From assembly GCF_002289575.1 (NCBI RefSeq), contig NZ_NTGA01000009.1, forward strand, positions 1-64,000: a DNA stretch of 64,000 nt, read 5' to 3'. How positions within the stretch are numbered: the stretch's first letter is position 1; each line of letters opens with the position of its first letter. The position numbers were made by a program, and so were the translations under genes. The stretch is from Dietzia natronolimnaea (GTDB lineage: Bacteria; Actinomycetota; Actinomycetes; Mycobacteriales; Mycobacteriaceae). The notes below the pieces were generated by a model that was given only the letters and a program-made list of their open reading frames with translations, was not told the origin of the DNA and searched no databases. Positions 53,901 through 62,641 of this stretch are shown in pieces.

Positions 53901-54952
53901 GCGCGACTACCGGAGACCTCCAGGACGGTGACGCCATCCAGGCCGTCCTCCGCGACCAGACGTTCCGCGCCGGTGACACCCACACCGTCCACCACGACCA
54001 CGAGGTGAGGTTCTCCCGGCCGATGCGTCGCGCCCGCCCCGAAGGCCGGACGGGCCGCGATCTCCTCGGCGAGCATCGACTCGACCCCGGCGAGGGAGAA
54101 CTCGGTCAGTCGTACCCGTCCGCCGCCGTCCGTGTACGTCGGATGCTCGTGGTGGGGTAGCCATTTGAGCCACTCCCATGCCCGACGTGCCTGTCCCTCG
54201 CTCGCGGCGACCGCGATTCGGACGTGCTCGGGCCCGTGGGTCACGGCGAGGCCCGCGAGCGCGGCCCGGACGGCGGCGCGCACCACGTCGACATCGCCGT
54301 CCAGGGAGACGACGGGGAACGCCCGCAACTCCAACGCCACCGGCAAGCCGTCCACCACCGAGTGGACCCTGACGAAACGCCTCATACTCACGACCGAGAC
54401 CGGTTCGAGGTCGTCCACCGGACCGGTGTCGGGCGCGGACAGTCTCGTCGCCAGCGACTGCCGTCCGGGACCCAGTCGTGCGGTGAGGTAGTCGGCATCG
54501 CCCTCCTCCCGCTCCCACATCCGTGGGGTCCCCACCAGCGCGGGCAGTTCTGCCGGGTCCGGGTGACTCCACAGCGCGGCCTGCCGTTGCGCGGTCGCGA
54601 TCCCGCGGACCTTCTCCCGGGTCTGCCCGAGATAGCGCAGGTAGTCCTTGCGCAGTTCGTCCGTCTCGCCGGTCTTGTTGCCGCCGGACAGGGTTCCGGC
54701 GAGCATGCCGACGGCGGACACCGCCATCATCACCGGGAAGAGCATGAACATCGGATTGCGCATCATCCCGGATCGCATCATCACGACGACCATGCCGGCC
54801 ACGGCGACGACCAGGATGATCGGGAGCACGATCTGGATGAGTGGCCTGGGAGTGGGCCGGGGCAACCCGGGAGGAGCCTGCAACTCGAGCTCACCGGTCG
54901 GGACCGCCGGCGGCTCGACTCGCTCGCCGCGAGTGAAGACCACGTCGCCCAT
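50933..54952 (-). CDS. eccC: Type VII secretion ATPase EccC
   Basis: At 1,339 aa this is the fused FtsK/SpoIIIE-type motor of ESX systems. Two N-terminal transmembrane helices (about residues 38-85) precede three ATPase domains with Walker A GATGSGKSEF (about 484), GGTRSGKST (about 844) and GDSECGKTS (about 1137). Domain 3 has a Cys in the P-loop, a degenerate form. Walker B of domain 1 is LVIVVDEFSELL. It recognises Esx substrates and drives export. Gene order fits ESX-4. Confidence 0.96.
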   Translation of the reverse strand: MGDVVFTRGERVEPPAVPTGELELQAPPGLPRPTPRPLIQIVLPIILVVAVAGMVVVMMRSGMMRNPMFMLFPVMMAVSAVGMLAGTLSGGNKTGETDELRKDYLRYLGQTREKVRGIATAQRQAALWSHPDPAELPALVGTPRMWEREEGDADYLTARLGPGRQSLATRLSAPDTGPVDDLEPVSVVSMRRFVRVHSVVDGLPVALELRAFPVVSLDGDVDVVRAAVRAALAGLAVTHGPEHVRIAVAASEGQARRAWEWLKWLPHHEHPTYTDGGGRVRLTEFSLAGVESMLAEEIAARPAFGAGATHRPGEPHLVVVVDGVGVTGAERLVAEDGLDGVTVLEVSGSRAGQLRDLATRLGLCVRVHDDGDVSVRTESGEEQIARADPMSLPEAERLAMALARYRPADTVTNADGSTSTRRVPGLPDLLGIGSAARVDPAVAWRRRGERDRLRVPVGVSPDGAPVELDLKEAAHGGMGPHGLCIGATGSGKSEFLRTLVLGLVATHDPDALNLVLVDFKGGATFLGLESLSHVAAVITNLQAEITMVDRMRDALEGELNRRQEVLRAAGNYAGVGDYEAARARGAQLDPLPALVIVVDEFSELLSSKPEFAELFLTIGRLGRSLHIHLLLASQRLEEGRLRGLDSHLSYRIALKTFSATESRTVLGVTDAYHLPATPGAGFLKVDSGEPVRFDAAYVSGPYQEDRRREGVSVAAPVARATVRPFTSWFMPVAAPAPPAIDSVSDRRDPAEHDGRDDLEEGSSLLDVLVGRLSGHGRPAHEVWLPPLGAGAALDSAVGREPTVPGDTDPPSWSFPLAEVDLPFEQRRAIWSVDLSGADGNVAVVGGTRSGKSTALCTLVLAAAATTGPDKLSVYVVDLGGGALQSISPLPHVGGVARRGEDEKVRRTIAEVDAELKRREAAFREQGLTSIDHARRRRIQRDGRSVAEYPDIMLVIDGWQAFRTEVEDLEQVVLGLAADGLSYGVHVVLSAARWADLRPALRDALGTRVELRLGDPTDSMIDRRAAVTVPASPGRGLTRDRHHMLIFQPRLDGLVDPEGIADATISASRHLAQRWRELAGPVAAAPVRMLPETLPYGQLASLARPGPDGTRSRVPLGVDESDLKVVYADLDADPLMMVLGDSECGKTSVLRAVTRGLVSGNTAQSAKIIVVDYRRTMLGEVEGDHLAGYAATETALTPMVEHLVEILEQRMPGAEVTPEELRSRSWWDGPRIHLVVDDLDLVVTGAGNPLTPLARFLPHARDIGFCVFLARRCAGSSRALYDPFVGRIRDLGGAGLIMSGSREEGPLLGGVRPTPMPAGRGRLVTRNGGVRLVQTALAEP

Positions 54953-54968
54953 CCGCGTCCTCCTCCCT

Positions 54969-55016
54969 ACTGATGCCCCGACTCATGCCCCGGCTGACGC
55001 CCCGACTGATGCCCGC
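54969..55016. repeat. 12-bp tandem repeat between eccC and eccD
   Basis: Four units: ACTGATGCCCCG, ACTCATGCCCCG, GCTGACGCCCCG and ACTGATGCCCGC, starting 17 bases upstream of the eccC start in the 261-bp divergent gap. No promoter was confidently identified in the rest of that gap. Confidence 0.7.
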
Positions 55017-55213
55017 CGCCCAGTTCTCGGGCGAGCGGTTCCAGACCGCCCGGCCCCCACCCGGCACCGGAGGAGGACCCCCCACGAGTGCGCCCCGCCA
55101 TCAACAATGGTCGCCGTGTCGAACCGCGATGTTAGGGCAGTTCACCTCGCGACGGGGGCCTCAACCCACCGGGAGGACAGCGCCGGTGAGTCGGACGAGT
55201 GGAGGGTTCTGGG

Positions 55214-56752
55214 GTGACGGGACAGAACGAGCTCCGGGCGGTCGCGTCCGGCGTCGAACCGCTGGACCAACGTCGGGTGTCGATCGTGTGCCGCACCACG
55301 CGTGTCGATCTGAGCCTGCCGGCCCACCTGGAACTCGTGGCCGTGATCCCTGAGATCGTCGACCTCGTCCGAGATCGGATAAGGGCGGCCGCGGGGCCTG
55401 CCTCGCACGTGGACGTGGACTCTGAGATGGGCGGCTGCGCGAACGGGTCATGGCAGCTCTCCAGGCTGGCGGGCGGGCCGCTGGCCATTTCCGAAACCCT
55501 CGCCCAACAGCGCGTGCACGACGGGGAGATCCTCGTGCTCGACCACCGGCCCGTCCCCACGCCGGCGCCACTGTTCGACGACGTGCTCCAGGGTCTGACC
55601 GATCCCGACGTCGCACGCTCCCGTAACTGGGGCCGCCGCGACGCCGTCGCCACGGCCACCTCGACGGTCGCGGTGGCCGCGCTGGCCGCTGCCACCGCGC
55701 TCGTCACGCAGTGGTGGCACACCGGCGGAGTCCTGACCCCGCTGGTCGCGGCCCTGCTCGCCGCGGTCGGCCTCGCGACGGTCCTCGCCCTGCGTCGGTT
55801 CGACGTACCCGGGTCGGCTCACGCCGTGGCAGCGGCGGCGACCATCGGGTTCACGGTGATCGCGGCCGGCACCATCGGCGCGGCCCCCGTCGGAGCGGGG
55901 AGTGTGGTGGGTGGCCTGACCGCGGGCGCCGTGGTCGCCGGTGTGCTGCGGTGCACCATCTTCCGCCCGGCCCCCGGTCGGTCGTACGGTCTCGCGGCGG
56001 GATACCTGGCCCTGGCGCTGCTGACGTCCGTGGGTGCGATCTCCGCGATGGTCGCCGCGTACACGACCGTGCCGGTGCACGCCGTCGGAGCCGGTGTGGT
56101 TCTCGTGGGCCTGCTCATCCTGACCGCCGCGCCCGGCGTCTCGGTCGCGGCGGCCCGCATCCCGATCCCACCGGTCCCGGCTCCCGGGGAGGATATCGAG
56201 GTAGGCGATCTCGGCCATGTCGGTCGCGACGTGGATGCGGGGCATCCCGACGACCTGCGGAGGCACGGACCACTCCCGACACCGGCGACGCTCAGGCACC
56301 GCTTCCTCACCTCGCGCTCGTGGCTCACCGGCCTGCTGTCCGCAGGGGGCACCGCATGTACGGCCGGCGCGCTCATCGCGTTGACCGGCACCGGTGCATC
56401 CCCGGGATGGTCCGCTCCTCTGGCGCTGGTGGTGATCGTGATGCTGATACTCCGCGGGCTCGGTTACTCCGATCGGGTCCACACCTCGGTGCTACTGGGG
56501 TCGGCTCTGGCCCTGGCGGGCGGTGTACTGATCGGGGCGGCGTTCACCCACACCTCGCCGATCACGGTCGTCGTCCCCGTCGCCGCCGCGCTCGCCGCTG
56601 CTGTCGCCATCACGGTGGCGGCGCTGCCGCAGGTGGAACTCTCCCCCGCCGCGCTGCGTGCGGTCGGGACGATCGAGGTGATCGTGATCTGTGTGATGGT
56701 CCCGCTCGCGGTAGGGGCCATGGACGTCTTCTCGACCGTCCGTCAGCGATGA
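55214..56752 (+). CDS. eccD: Type VII secretion integral membrane protein EccD
   Basis: The 512-aa protein has an N-terminal ubiquitin-like domain (RRVSIVCRTTRVDLSLPAHL, about residues 20-110) followed by about eleven transmembrane helices, as in EccD. It forms the membrane vestibule of the ESX pore. GTG at 55214 is chosen for the GGAGGG seven bases upstream; GTG at 55199 is possible. It overlaps mycP by four bases. Confidence 0.94.
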   Translation: MTGQNELRAVASGVEPLDQRRVSIVCRTTRVDLSLPAHLELVAVIPEIVDLVRDRIRAAAGPASHVDVDSEMGGCANGSWQLSRLAGGPLAISETLAQQRVHDGEILVLDHRPVPTPAPLFDDVLQGLTDPDVARSRNWGRRDAVATATSTVAVAALAAATALVTQWWHTGGVLTPLVAALLAAVGLATVLALRRFDVPGSAHAVAAAATIGFTVIAAGTIGAAPVGAGSVVGGLTAGAVVAGVLRCTIFRPAPGRSYGLAAGYLALALLTSVGAISAMVAAYTTVPVHAVGAGVVLVGLLILTAAPGVSVAAARIPIPPVPAPGEDIEVGDLGHVGRDVDAGHPDDLRRHGPLPTPATLRHRFLTSRSWLTGLLSAGGTACTAGALIALTGTGASPGWSAPLALVVIVMLILRGLGYSDRVHTSVLLGSALALAGGVLIGAAFTHTSPITVVVPVAAALAAAVAITVAALPQVELSPAALRAVGTIEVIVICVMVPLAVGAMDVFSTVRQR

Positions 56753-58137
56753 GACCGGTCGGGTCGCTCTCCCTCGCCACCACGGTGGCGATGCTGACCG
56801 CGCTCGGTGCGGGCAGTCCGTCGGCGATCGCTCTCGAGCGACCCTCCATCGACGGCCCCCTACCGGAGGTCGGCCCTATCGATCACGTCGCCGCGGAACC
56901 CGGTGGGTTGAGGCTCAGCGGCCCCTGCCGCACGACCGCTGCAGTCCTCGACCCGTCCGCCCCTCCCCCCTCCGCGACATCCGGTGACCTCAGTGCAGCC
57001 TGGATCCACGGAAAGGGTGAGGGGCAGGTGGTCGCCGTCATCGATACCGGGGTCAACCCCGGCCCCCGGTTGCCGCGCGTTCGTGGCGCAGGTGACCTCG
57101 TGCCCGGTAGGGACGGCACCGAGGACTGCGATGCGCACGGCACACTCGTCGCCGGAGTGCTGGCCGCGACCGAAGACGACTCGGGGCACTCCGGTGTCGC
57201 GCCGGGCGTCGAGATCGTCTCCATCCGGCAGTCGAGCAGCGTCCTGACGACCTCGGGACGCCCATCCGACGACTCCGTGGCCGGGTCGGGTGTCGGCACG
57301 CTGACCTCCCTCGCCAGGGCGATCCGCGCGGCCGTCGACGCGGGCGCGGGCGTGATCAACATCTCCGAGGTCGCCTGTGTTCCCGCCGGCACCCCACTGG
57401 CGGACGAGACGCTCGGCGGAGCGATTCGCTATGCCGCCGTCGACCACGACGTCGTCCTGGTGGCGGCTGCGGGAAACGTCGGCCAGACCTGCGGAGACCA
57501 GAACCCCGAATCCCCGGACCCCGCGCGAGCCGGAGATGACGGGTGGGACGACGTGCTCACGGTGGCGGTACCCGCCTGGTACGACGATCACGTGCTGGCC
57601 GTGGGCGGCGTGGGACCGGACGGGGCGGCCGCGGACTTCTCGCTCCGGGGCCCGTGGGTCGATGTCGCGGCCCCTGCGGTGAACCTACGCTCGGTCGGTG
57701 CGGACGGAGCGGGGGTGTCGGACCTCGTCGTGGACGGGGACGGAACCCGTACCGCCATCAGTGGGACGAGTTTCGCCGCTCCGTTCGTGGCCGGCACCGC
57801 CGCGCTCGTCCGGCAGGCCTATCCGGGTCTCACCGCTCGACAGGTGATCGCGCGCATCAAGAGCACTGCCATCCCCGCGGCCGGCGGCCGCGATTTCGCG
57901 GTGGGCCACGGGGTGGTGGACCCGGTGGCGGCGGTCACCGGGGTCCGTCGGTCCGGTCGCCCGGTGCCCGCGTCGACGACCATCGCCGCACCATCCCCGG
58001 ACCCTGGTCCGGTCGGCGCGGGCCCGGGTGCGATCGTCGCGGCCGGGTCGCTCACCGTCGGGGGTGTCATCCTGGTCGTGGCGGCTCTGGTCCGGCCCCG
58101 AGGCCTCCGTGACCACGACAACCGACCCGGGCACTGA
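56749..58137 (+). CDS. mycP: Mycosin, subtilisin-like serine protease of ESX
   Basis: The 462-aa secreted, membrane-anchored protease has a signal peptide (SLSLATTVAMLTALGAGSPS), catalytic Asp in VVAVIDTGVN (about 102), His in CDAHGTLVAGVLA (about 132) and Ser in AISGTSFAAPFVAG (about 344). A C-terminal transmembrane helix (GSLTVGGVILVVAALV) is followed by a short basic tail. It stabilises the ESX membrane complex and matures substrates. It lies directly after eccD, as in ESX-4. Confidence 0.95.
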   Translation: MRPVGSLSLATTVAMLTALGAGSPSAIALERPSIDGPLPEVGPIDHVAAEPGGLRLSGPCRTTAAVLDPSAPPPSATSGDLSAAWIHGKGEGQVVAVIDTGVNPGPRLPRVRGAGDLVPGRDGTEDCDAHGTLVAGVLAATEDDSGHSGVAPGVEIVSIRQSSSVLTTSGRPSDDSVAGSGVGTLTSLARAIRAAVDAGAGVINISEVACVPAGTPLADETLGGAIRYAAVDHDVVLVAAAGNVGQTCGDQNPESPDPARAGDDGWDDVLTVAVPAWYDDHVLAVGGVGPDGAAADFSLRGPWVDVAAPAVNLRSVGADGAGVSDLVVDGDGTRTAISGTSFAAPFVAGTAALVRQAYPGLTARQVIARIKSTAIPAAGGRDFAVGHGVVDPVAAVTGVRRSGRPVPASTTIAAPSPDPGPVGAGPGAIVAAGSLTVGGVILVVAALVRPRGLRDHDNRPGH

Positions 58138-58199
58138 GAGGCCTGCCCCGAACGGACGCCCCCGACCGGATCACGTCCGCCGTCGCACGCTGTGCGCGA

Positions 58200-59651
58200 T
58201 CACCCCACCGGGCCCGAGGCCTCGTCCGCGACGGTGTGGAGGTCGTGTCCGTCCCGACTGACCAGAGCGGATCGGCGGTCCAGCCTCGGGCCGGCGGGGA
58301 GCCTGTCGATGATCGCCCCGTCCACCGGAACCGGGGCGCCAGCCACCCCGAGTACCGCAGCGGTCTCCTGATCGGGGACATCGAACCGTACCCCCGCGTC
58401 GGTCACGATCGTCGTCACCGTGCCACGAGTGGACGTGCCACGCCCGACCGCCGTCACCAGCATCCCTCCGCCCGGGATACCGACGACGTCGACAGCCGGT
58501 CCACCACCGTCCGCCCCGGCCACCATCCGGGCCTCCGACTCCGAGGGGGCCGGGGCGCCGGCGACGACGGTCATCCGGCGGGTCGCGGTCCCTTCCCTGC
58601 CGGAGTCCCGCACGCACAACACCGGGGAGTCGCGTGTCGCGAGCACCGTCGGACGATCCGACGGAAAGGCGTCGACGTCCAGCGCGACCGATCGCGGGAC
58701 GCCCATCCGGTCGGGCTGGACGGTCTCGACCGATCCCACGGTCGAGGTGGAACGGATGACATCGGCCACCACCGGACCGACCTCCTGGACACCGTCCGCC
58801 AACGCCACGTACGTCGCCCTGCCCGAGGCCGTGTCCACGGTGAACACCTGCCCGATCCGCAGGGAGTCCAGACCGTAGTCCACGGGCCTGCCCGCCATCT
58901 CGATCTCCGGTCGCACCACCGGATCGACTTCCGGCAGCGGGTCGATCAACGCGGCCGTGACCGGCCGCGGAGCGATCCCCTCCAGCCCGAGGATCGACAG
59001 GAGATCACCGTCCGCCAGATCGATCCTCGACCGGGTGCCGTTCCTCAGCAACCACCCCCTGCCGTCCTGGTCCGCCAGCACGATCTCGTCGACCGAGGTC
59101 TCGCGACCGGGCCCCACCGCTCCGTCGCGGGCCACCACACTGGTCGAGACGATCCGGGTGAGACCTCGGTCGGCATCGGCGACCTCGTCGCACACCGTCC
59201 ACGACACCGCCGCCACGCCGGCCGCATCGCGGGGCGCCGGCAACGCGGACGGCGCCCCGGGGATGCCCAACAGTCCACCCCGCCGGGTCCCGGCGATATC
59301 CGAGTCCCGCACCGTCATCGGTTCCGCGGGCTGGCCGGTCACCAGTCGGGCCGAGGCGAGGTTGAACACCGGGTGGACCGTATCGCCGGCGCGGACATAC
59401 ATCTGGCCGGACTCCCGACCCACCATGATCACGGCGCGTTCCACGTCGGGCATCGGGTCGAGCAGAGCCAGGACCGCGGCCCCGACACACCCGAGAACGG
59501 CGGCGGCCACTCCGACCGCGAACCCTGCCGACTGGCGCCGGAGCGGGTCGTGAAGCATCCGGACGTCCCGGACGACCACCGCGAGCCGGGCCCGGCGAGA
59601 CAGGAATCGGTGTCCGTCGACCTGGGCCTTGGTCGTCGGCTTCAGCGGCAC
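58200..59651 (-). CDS. eccB: Type VII secretion protein EccB
   Basis: The 483-aa protein has a short cytoplasmic N-terminus (TTKAQVDGHRFLSRRARLAV), one transmembrane helix (about residues 44-66) and a long extracytoplasmic repeat domain with DTVHPVFNLASARLVTGQP (about 90) and Cys in SWTVCDEV and VLCVRDS, a likely disulfide. It forms part of the periplasmic ring of the ESX core. It is convergent with mycP across 62 bases. Confidence 0.93.
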   Translation of the reverse strand: MPLKPTTKAQVDGHRFLSRRARLAVVVRDVRMLHDPLRRQSAGFAVGVAAAVLGCVGAAVLALLDPMPDVERAVIMVGRESGQMYVRAGDTVHPVFNLASARLVTGQPAEPMTVRDSDIAGTRRGGLLGIPGAPSALPAPRDAAGVAAVSWTVCDEVADADRGLTRIVSTSVVARDGAVGPGRETSVDEIVLADQDGRGWLLRNGTRSRIDLADGDLLSILGLEGIAPRPVTAALIDPLPEVDPVVRPEIEMAGRPVDYGLDSLRIGQVFTVDTASGRATYVALADGVQEVGPVVADVIRSTSTVGSVETVQPDRMGVPRSVALDVDAFPSDRPTVLATRDSPVLCVRDSGREGTATRRMTVVAGAPAPSESEARMVAGADGGGPAVDVVGIPGGGMLVTAVGRGTSTRGTVTTIVTDAGVRFDVPDQETAAVLGVAGAPVPVDGAIIDRLPAGPRLDRRSALVSRDGHDLHTVADEASGPVG

Positions 59652-59784
59652 GGACCGGTCCCTTCCACGATTGTGACGCCCCGCGGCGGCGGGTTACGGG
59701 GGTAGGGTACGCCACGGTCCCGGCCTGGTGGCCGGGCTTCCCGGGCGGCCTTTCATGCCCGCGACCAGGCCTGGAGGAGGACCG

Positions 59785-61425
59785 ATGACCGCCCTTCGCG
59801 CGTTCCCCGCGGTCGTGGTCGTCGTGGTCGTCCTGGTCGCCTCGGCCGCGCTCGCGGTGATCTGCCCTCCGCACTGGCAACCCTGGGCACAGTTCGGCGT
59901 CGCCTCTCTGGTCGCCGGCGCGGTAACGGCCCGTCGTCGGGGTCGGGTGCTCTCGGGACGCGACCCTCGCTCGCGCCGTCTCCCCGTGGACGTGGTGGAC
60001 CTCGTCTCCCCCGACTTCTCACTGGTCGGCTGCGTGGAGGGTCACCGGGTGGTGACGACAGGGGTCGAGATCTCCGCCGGTGCGCTCCTGACCACCGAGG
60101 TCGGCCGCGATGACCCCGCCGACTTCCGGGGAGTGCGGCTCCCGTTGAGCGCTGTGGCACGACAGTTGGATCAGGGTGGGGTGTCGCTCGAGGGGATCGA
60201 CGTCGTGGTCCACGGTCGGCGAGTCGCATCGGGCCCCGACGGCGAGGTGTACGGCTCACTCGTCGGTCCGCTGGCGCTGATCTCACACCGTCGCGTCCAC
60301 CTGCTCCTCAGGTTCGACTTGTCCGAGTTGGCCTTGACCTGCCCGGAAGGGGCAGGTCAGGGCGCGCTTCCGAGGATCATCACGGTGGCCACCGAGCGCC
60401 TACGCCGATCCCTGGTCCACCACGGGGTTCCGTGCCGGGTGCTCGACGCCACCGAGCTCGCCGAGCGGTTCCTCGAGGCCGAGGTCGAACCCACGGACGG
60501 GATGGGATTCGTCGTCCGCCCCGGCGCCGACCCGCGTGAGGTCGTGGACGCGCTCACCTCGGTGCGAGCGTCGGCGATCACCGAGGTGCTCCGCCTCCGA
60601 CGCGTTCCGGGACGCCACGATGTGGTCGACGCGGTATCGACCGTGGGGCTCGCAGGACTCACCCCGGACTCGCTCCCCCCGTGCGCGGACTCATGCCATG
60701 CCCTGCCGACCCCGCGCGTGCTTCCCGTCCCGGGTGAAGACCTCCCCGAGGTGGTCGCCGAATCTCTCGTCCGGCGGCGACTGGACCACCTCGACGGTCT
60801 CGCTCCACCCGCCCACGGCTGCGGTCAGATTCTCGGCGCGACACGGGCGGGCAACGCGGCCGCTGTCCAGCTGGCCGGACCTCACCTCCGCTCGGTTCTC
60901 CTCGCGGCCGGCTCCGCCGTCTGCCGCCAAGTGGCCTTCCGCGCGGTGGCAGCGGGATACCGGATCGCGGTGGTCACCGACGTCCCGGACCGATGGCGAC
61001 CCCTGTCGGCGATCGCCGACGAGACCAGGTATCGGATCGTCGTCTCCGGCGCCTCCGATGTGGGCGCACCGGTGGACGCGGTGTTCTGGGACGTCGACGG
61101 CGCCCTCAGCGAGGGGCGGATCGACGCGCTCGCCGGGCCCGGTGGTCCTGATGTGACGCCGCCGACCGTGATCCGGGTGGACGCCGACTGGGACCTGTCC
61201 TCGACCGGCGAGGAGACGACGTCGAACCCGCCCGATCTGGTGCTCGACGGCCGGATACCGGGATGGATCTCCGTGGAACCCCGTTCCGGGCCCACCCGGC
61301 GGGTGTCCGTGGTGACCGGCCCGGGCGAAGACGCGTTCGTGGGTCCGCTCCCGGGCCCAGGTCCGAGTTCGGCCGACCTCACACGCGCAGGTGCTGAACC
61401 TTCCGCCAGCCCGGATCGTCGGTGA
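59785..61425 (+). CDS. eccE: Type VII secretion protein EccE
   Basis: The 546-aa protein has two N-terminal hydrophobic segments (AVVVVVVVLVASAALAVIC, then FGVASLVAGAVTA) followed by RRLPVDVVDLVSPDFSLVGC and GHRVVTTGVEISAGALL, the pattern of EccE. The ATG at 59785 follows GGAGGAGG. EccE is absent from the ESX-4 locus of M. tuberculosis, but is present in ESX-4 of several other actinobacteria. It is divergent from eccB. Its last 47 bases overlap the convergent DUF695 gene. Confidence 0.85.
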   Translation: MTALRAFPAVVVVVVVLVASAALAVICPPHWQPWAQFGVASLVAGAVTARRRGRVLSGRDPRSRRLPVDVVDLVSPDFSLVGCVEGHRVVTTGVEISAGALLTTEVGRDDPADFRGVRLPLSAVARQLDQGGVSLEGIDVVVHGRRVASGPDGEVYGSLVGPLALISHRRVHLLLRFDLSELALTCPEGAGQGALPRIITVATERLRRSLVHHGVPCRVLDATELAERFLEAEVEPTDGMGFVVRPGADPREVVDALTSVRASAITEVLRLRRVPGRHDVVDAVSTVGLAGLTPDSLPPCADSCHALPTPRVLPVPGEDLPEVVAESLVRRRLDHLDGLAPPAHGCGQILGATRAGNAAAVQLAGPHLRSVLLAAGSAVCRQVAFRAVAAGYRIAVVTDVPDRWRPLSAIADETRYRIVVSGASDVGAPVDAVFWDVDGALSEGRIDALAGPGGPDVTPPTVIRVDADWDLSSTGEETTSNPPDLVLDGRIPGWISVEPRSGPTRRVSVVTGPGEDAFVGPLPGPGPSSADLTRAGAEPSASPDRR

Positions 61426-62464
61426 CAGTCAGGGTCACCTCGCCCTGGTCCCAGCCGGAGCACGCCACGCGCAGCTGCTCGTGCGCGGGGGTGGTGGAAT
61501 CCACGTAGAAGTGCAGGAGCCGGCGGCCGTTGCAGCTCTCGGCGCCCACGCACTCCCCCGTGCCCTCCAGCCGGTCGACCAGGTGATCCTCGAGGTCGCG
61601 CAGCCCGGGCAGGGAGGCCGACCCCGGCAGGCCGCAGTCCTCGACATCCGTATAGGGCACGTGGACGGCGACGTGCCGGTCGAACTCGGGGGCGGAGAGC
61701 GACACCAGGGGCACGCGCACCACGGCGACCATCGGGCCCGCGGAGGTGTCGCCGTGCAGGATCTGCCAGGCCGGCTCCCCCGCCTCGTCGGTGTTCTCCT
61801 GCTCGATCTCCCGCAGGATCCCGGGCAGCGCGTACAGCGACACCGCGTCGTCCCCCGGGGCCGTGGCGTTGGACCGGATCGTGCCGACCCACGTCTCCAC
61901 CGCGGCCTCGCCGCACATCGCGTCGAGCAACAGGTAGGCGGCGATCGAGGGATCGGACCCCACCAGTCCGGCGAACCCGGGATGGTGCACGGTCACATCG
62001 GCCCGGGAAAGCCCCACGTCCACCACCACCTCCGCCTCGTCGAAGCCCAGCCTCCGGTCGCGGAAGTGCATGGCGCACCCGGAGACCGGGTCGCGCAGAT
62101 CGGCGTACGCCCACGCGGAATCGTCGGGCGGAGCCTGGGCGAGCCAGCGGCGCGCCACCCCGCGGAGCTCGGGTACCCCGGCCGCGGTGACGGTCAGGCG
62201 ATGCGGGCCGCCCTCGGACGCGGGGACGAACTCCCACGACAGCCCGGGGTCGATCGCCTCGATGAGCGAGGTGATCTCCGGGACCACCCGGCGGGCGTGT
62301 CCCGACTCGATCGCGGCGGTGGTGCGGCGACACCCGCCCTCCGACCACCACCGCCAGAAGGTGGCCACGGCCCGCTCCGAGCGCAGCCTGGCGGTCTCGA
62401 TGCGGACGCCGGACAGGTCCATCGACCTGGAGAGTTGTCGGGGTCGTGCCGCGCCGATCGCCAT
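61379..62464 (-). CDS. DUF695 domain protein
   Basis: The 361-aa protein is poorly characterised. Its C-terminal third resembles DUF695 (LEDHLVDRLEGTGECVGAES, then CNGRRLLHFYVDSTTP). The middle has a region LTVTAAGVPELRGVARRWLA. No signal peptide or membrane segment is seen. It overlaps the end of eccE on the opposite strand by 47 bases. Confidence 0.7.
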   Translation of the reverse strand: MAIGAARPRQLSRSMDLSGVRIETARLRSERAVATFWRWWSEGGCRRTTAAIESGHARRVVPEITSLIEAIDPGLSWEFVPASEGGPHRLTVTAAGVPELRGVARRWLAQAPPDDSAWAYADLRDPVSGCAMHFRDRRLGFDEAEVVVDVGLSRADVTVHHPGFAGLVGSDPSIAAYLLLDAMCGEAAVETWVGTIRSNATAPGDDAVSLYALPGILREIEQENTDEAGEPAWQILHGDTSAGPMVAVVRVPLVSLSAPEFDRHVAVHVPYTDVEDCGLPGSASLPGLRDLEDHLVDRLEGTGECVGAESCNGRRLLHFYVDSTTPAHEQLRVACSGWDQGEVTLTVTDDPGWRKVQHLRV

Positions 62465-62641
62465 CCGTTCTCCCTCCGTCCGTCACGGTCCGTCCGCCTC
62501 GTCTGAATCCAGTATCCGGATATCGCGCCTCTCGTGCCCGGAAGCGGCACACCCGGACTCGGTTTCGGGTCGAGCATGCGGGTCGGCTCGCCGAACGCAC
62601 AACGGGTGCGCGAGCGCGCCCACACTGGAAGAGTCTGGGGT

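Noticed and set aside
55711-56748. 5' extension of the mycP frame back to 55711
   Set aside because: The extension is out of frame with eccD and Arg/Gly-rich. The ATGA overlap and signal peptide place the start at 56749.
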